Positions 8,647-10,932 of a DNA stretch of 10,932 nt are shown here, piece by piece. Under the pieces are notes generated by a model. It had not been told where the DNA came from. It did no database searches and worked only from the letters and a program-made list of their open reading frames with translations. The stretch's first letter is position 1; every line of letters starts with the position of its first letter. The DNA comes from Bacteroidaceae bacterium (GTDB lineage Bacteria; Bacteroidota; Bacteroidia; Bacteroidales; CHK158-818): assembly GCA_017467745.1 (NCBI GenBank), contig JAFUKV010000300.1, forward strand, positions 1 to 10,932, read 5' to 3'. The translations under genes were made by a program, and so were the position numbers.

Positions 8647-8667
8647 AAAACAAAAATTTTATATTGG

Positions 8668-8746
8668 ACGGTTACGAGGTGAAGGTTATGAAATCATTTT
8701 TTTAGTTATTGTTTTAGGTTAATAATCTTTTCGTAACCGTTTTTTT
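8668..8746 (+). terminator. Long-loop hairpin plus T tract between glnA and gltB (terminator or attenuator)
   Basis: ACGGTTACGA (8668-8677) and TCGTAACCGT (8731-8740) form a perfect 10-bp inverted repeat, and seven T's (8740-8746) follow directly. This has the form of a rho-independent terminator, but the loop is 53 bases, far longer than usual. The T tract ends only 15 bases before the gltB ATG, so the structure sits in the gltB leader as much as at the end of glnA. The right arm can also pair with GGTTATGA (8684-8691, one G-U pair) or with GGTTA (8717-8721). Either it terminates glnA transcripts or it regulates read-through into gltB. The sequence does not decide between them. Confidence 0.6.
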
Positions 8747-8761
8747 ATTCAACGAAATAGG

Positions 8762-10932
8762 ATGCAACAGATAAATTTCTCGAACCAACAAGGTTTGTAT
8801 TATCCCGAGAATGAACACGACGCTTGTGGTGTTGGATTATTAGTAAATATTCGAGGGACAAAATCGCACCAGATTGTAGAAAAAGGCCTTCAAGTGTTGG
8901 AACACATGATACATCGTGGAGCCGAAGGCGCCGACCCTAAAACGGGAGACGGTGCAGGTATCATGATACAAATTCCCCACGAGTTTATATTATTGCAAGG
9001 GATAGCTGTGCCGGAAAAAGGTCATTATGGCACAGGTTTGGTGTTTTGCCGAAGCAGAGCGCCGACCAAGAGGCGATACTCAATATAATAAACGCCGTTA
9101 TCGCCGAAGAGGGGCTCTCGTTATTGACGGTTAGAGACGTACCCGTAAATAGCGATATACTCGGTGTCGATTCGCGTGCGGCCGAACCGGATATTAAACA
9201 AATATTTGTAGCTGGTACGGGGCAGGAAGATGAGGTATTGCTGGGTTGTAAACTTTACGTTTTACGCAAGAAAATAGAAAAACGGGTAGCGGAATCGCCT
9301 GCGGTTTCCAATAAAAAAGATTTTTATGTGGTGAGCCTGTCAAACCGTAATATGGTTTATAAAGGCATGCTTTCGTCCGCACAGCTTCGTTATTATTTCC
9401 CGGATTTGATTAATCCGTATTTTACCAGCGGTATGGCGTTGGTACACTCACGGTTCAGTACGAATACGTTTCCTACATGGGGATTGGCTCAACCGTTCCG
9501 GCTGTTGGGACATAACGGAGAAATCAATACGATTCGGGGTAACCGTATGTGGATGAAAGCGCGCGAGAGCGTTCTCGATCCGAAACGTCTCGGTTCGATA
9601 GATGCGCTTACGCCTATCATTCAAGAGGGAATGAGCGATAGCGCCTCTTTGGATAATGTTTTGGAATTTTTCGTTATGTCGGGACTTTCTTTGCCGCATG
9701 CTTTGGCAATGTTGATTCCTGAAAGTTTTAACGATAAAAATCCTATATCTGCAAAATTGAAAGATTTTTATGAGTACCATAGCATTTTGATGGAACCGTG
9801 GGATGGTCCGGCTACATTGCTTTTCTCTGATGGTCGTTATGCGGGAGGTATGTTAGACCGTAACGGATTGCGTCCCGCCCGTTATTTGATAACGAAGAAC
9901 GATATGATGGTTGTTGCTTCGGAAACAGGTGTGCTTGCTTTCGATGGTTCGGAAATAAAGGAACGCGGACGATTGAAACCCGGTAAGATGATGATGGTGG
10001 ATATGGAAAAAGGCGAAATATATCGTGATGCGCTTTTGAAAGAGGAGCTTGCGAATGCGTTTCCATATGGAGAATGGTTGTCGAAGAATCGTATCAAATT
10101 AGATAAAATCAGTTCGGGTCGTACCGTAAAACAGAGTGTGGACAAGTTTGCGCAGCGTTTACGTACATTCGGGTATCATAGAGAAGATGTAGAGAAGTTG
10201 ATAATCCCGATGGTTACCGATGCCAAAGAACCCATTGGCTCTATGGGTAACGATACTCCATTAGCTGTTTTTTCAGATAAACCTCAACGGTTGTTTAACT
10301 ATTTCCGTCAGCAGTTCGCTCAGGTAACGAATCCGCCTATCGACCCTATTAGAGAGGAGTTGGTTATGTCGCTCAACAGTTATATCGGCGTGATTAACCG
10401 TAATCTTTTAGAGCCGTCGTCAGAATTGTGCAAAATGGTTGAGTTGAAAACTCCGGTATTGACCAATACGGATGTGGATATTTTAAGTAATCTTCGTTAT
10501 AAGGGATTCCGTACGCAAAAATTGTCAATGCTTTTCGATATTGAAAGCGGTGCGGAAGGCATGGAAAAGGCTTTGGAAAGATTGTGCAGAGAGGCGGAAA
10601 AAGCGGTGGATGACGATTATAATTATATAATTCTTTCCGATCGCGGTACGGATGAGAAAATGGCTCCTCTGCCATCGTTGTTAGCGGTATCGGCTGTACA
10701 TCATTACTTAATAAAACAGCGTAAACGTGTGCAAACGGCGTTAGTGGTAGAAACTGCCGAAGCGCGCGAGGTTATGCACTTCGCCCTTTTGTTAGGATAT
10801 GGTGCGAGTGCGGTTAATCCCTATATGGCTTTTGCTATTATTGACAATCTGGTGAATAGAAAAGATATTCAGCTTGATTATCATACGGCAGAAAAGAATT
10901 ATATAAAGGCCGTAGGTAAGGGATTGTTGAAA
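8762..10932 (+). CDS. gltB: Glutamate synthase large subunit, frameshifted and cut by window end
   Basis: Large subunit of glutamate synthase (GOGAT): glutamine plus 2-oxoglutarate gives two glutamates. The frame opened at ATG 8762 begins with a 21-residue propeptide, then Cys22 of HDACGVG, the expected N-terminal nucleophile of a class II amidotransferase after processing. After YGTGLVF (residue 95) the frame goes wrong and stops at TAA 9086-9088. From 9046 the -1 frame resumes GltB with LPKQSADQEAIL and stays open for 629 codons to the window end. With one base restored, later landmarks are HSRFSTNTFP (229-238), HNGEINT (251-257), DRNGLRPARY (366-375) and the start of the central domain (AVSAVHHYL, ETAEAREVMHFALLLGYG). 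About 724 of some 1500 residues are present; the FMN/iron-sulfur synthase domain lies beyond the window. Identity is certain. Whether the gene is functional depends on whether the missing base is real. Confidence 0.93.
9044..9047 (+). other. gltB: Apparent one-base deletion (frameshift) in gltB
   Basis: A run of four T's stands where five would keep the frame: GTG TTT TTG CCG AAG would read V-F-L-P-K and join the two in-frame halves seamlessly. As given, residues 96-108 are out of frame (CRSRAPTKRRYSI) and a stop follows. Both sides are well-conserved GltB with no other damage. A sequencing or assembly error, or a very recent mutation, therefore fits better than an old pseudogene. Confidence 0.9.

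Noticed and set aside
8660..8667. Possible gltB promoter TATATTGG
   Set aside because: One mismatch to the TTTG part of the -7 consensus, and no -33 element at suitable spacing. Too weak to list as a feature.
9041..9049. Programmed -1 ribosomal frameshifting or transcriptional slippage in gltB
   Set aside because: The site GTG TTT TGC is not an X XXY YYZ slippery heptamer, four T's are short for polymerase slippage, and GltB is not known to need recoding. A missing base is simpler.
8762..9088. A separate 108-residue gene
   Set aside because: It is the N-terminal part of GltB with a class II amidotransferase nucleophile. The rest of GltB continues in the -1 frame, so it is one frameshifted gene and not a small protein.

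Overview
The window looks like chromosomal housekeeping DNA from a member of the Bacteroidota, most likely order Bacteroidales. Four things point there. Proteins have Bacteroides-type sequences, including a 729-residue type III glutamine synthetase and lysine synthesis through LL-diaminopimelate aminotransferase. Start codons mostly lack a Shine-Dalgarno sequence. Both putative promoters fit the Bacteroides TAnnTTTG -7 element. Intergenic DNA is very AT-rich. The genus is not resolved. I see no tRNA, rRNA, CRISPR array, insertion sequence, phage or transfer signature.

Layout: on the minus strand, carA (3932 to 2862) is followed 30 bases later by carB (2831, running off the left edge). A 386-base AT-rich divergent region (3933-4318) holds a candidate carA promoter, a perfect 10-bp palindrome, a small leader hairpin and a candidate dapF promoter. 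On the plus strand come dapF (4319-5155), dapL (5174-6406), type III glnA (6457-8646), a hairpin with a T tract (8668-8746), and gltB (from 8762 off the right edge). gltB has an apparent one-base deletion at 9044-9047.

The genes share nitrogen metabolism. Glutamine synthetase captures ammonia as glutamine and glutamate synthase turns glutamine plus 2-oxoglutarate into glutamate. Carbamoyl phosphate synthetase uses glutamine nitrogen for pyrimidines and arginine. DapL spends glutamate nitrogen to make LL-diaminopimelate, which DapF epimerises to the meso form for lysine and, if the wall uses it, peptidoglycan. The window can be read as a nitrogen-assimilation and distribution locus.

No undescribed system is evident. 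The items most worth checking are the gltB frameshift, the terminator-like hairpin that ends only 15 bases before the gltB start and has alternative left arms, and the strongly eukaryote-like (CAD/CPS1-like) character of both carbamoyl phosphate synthetase subunits.
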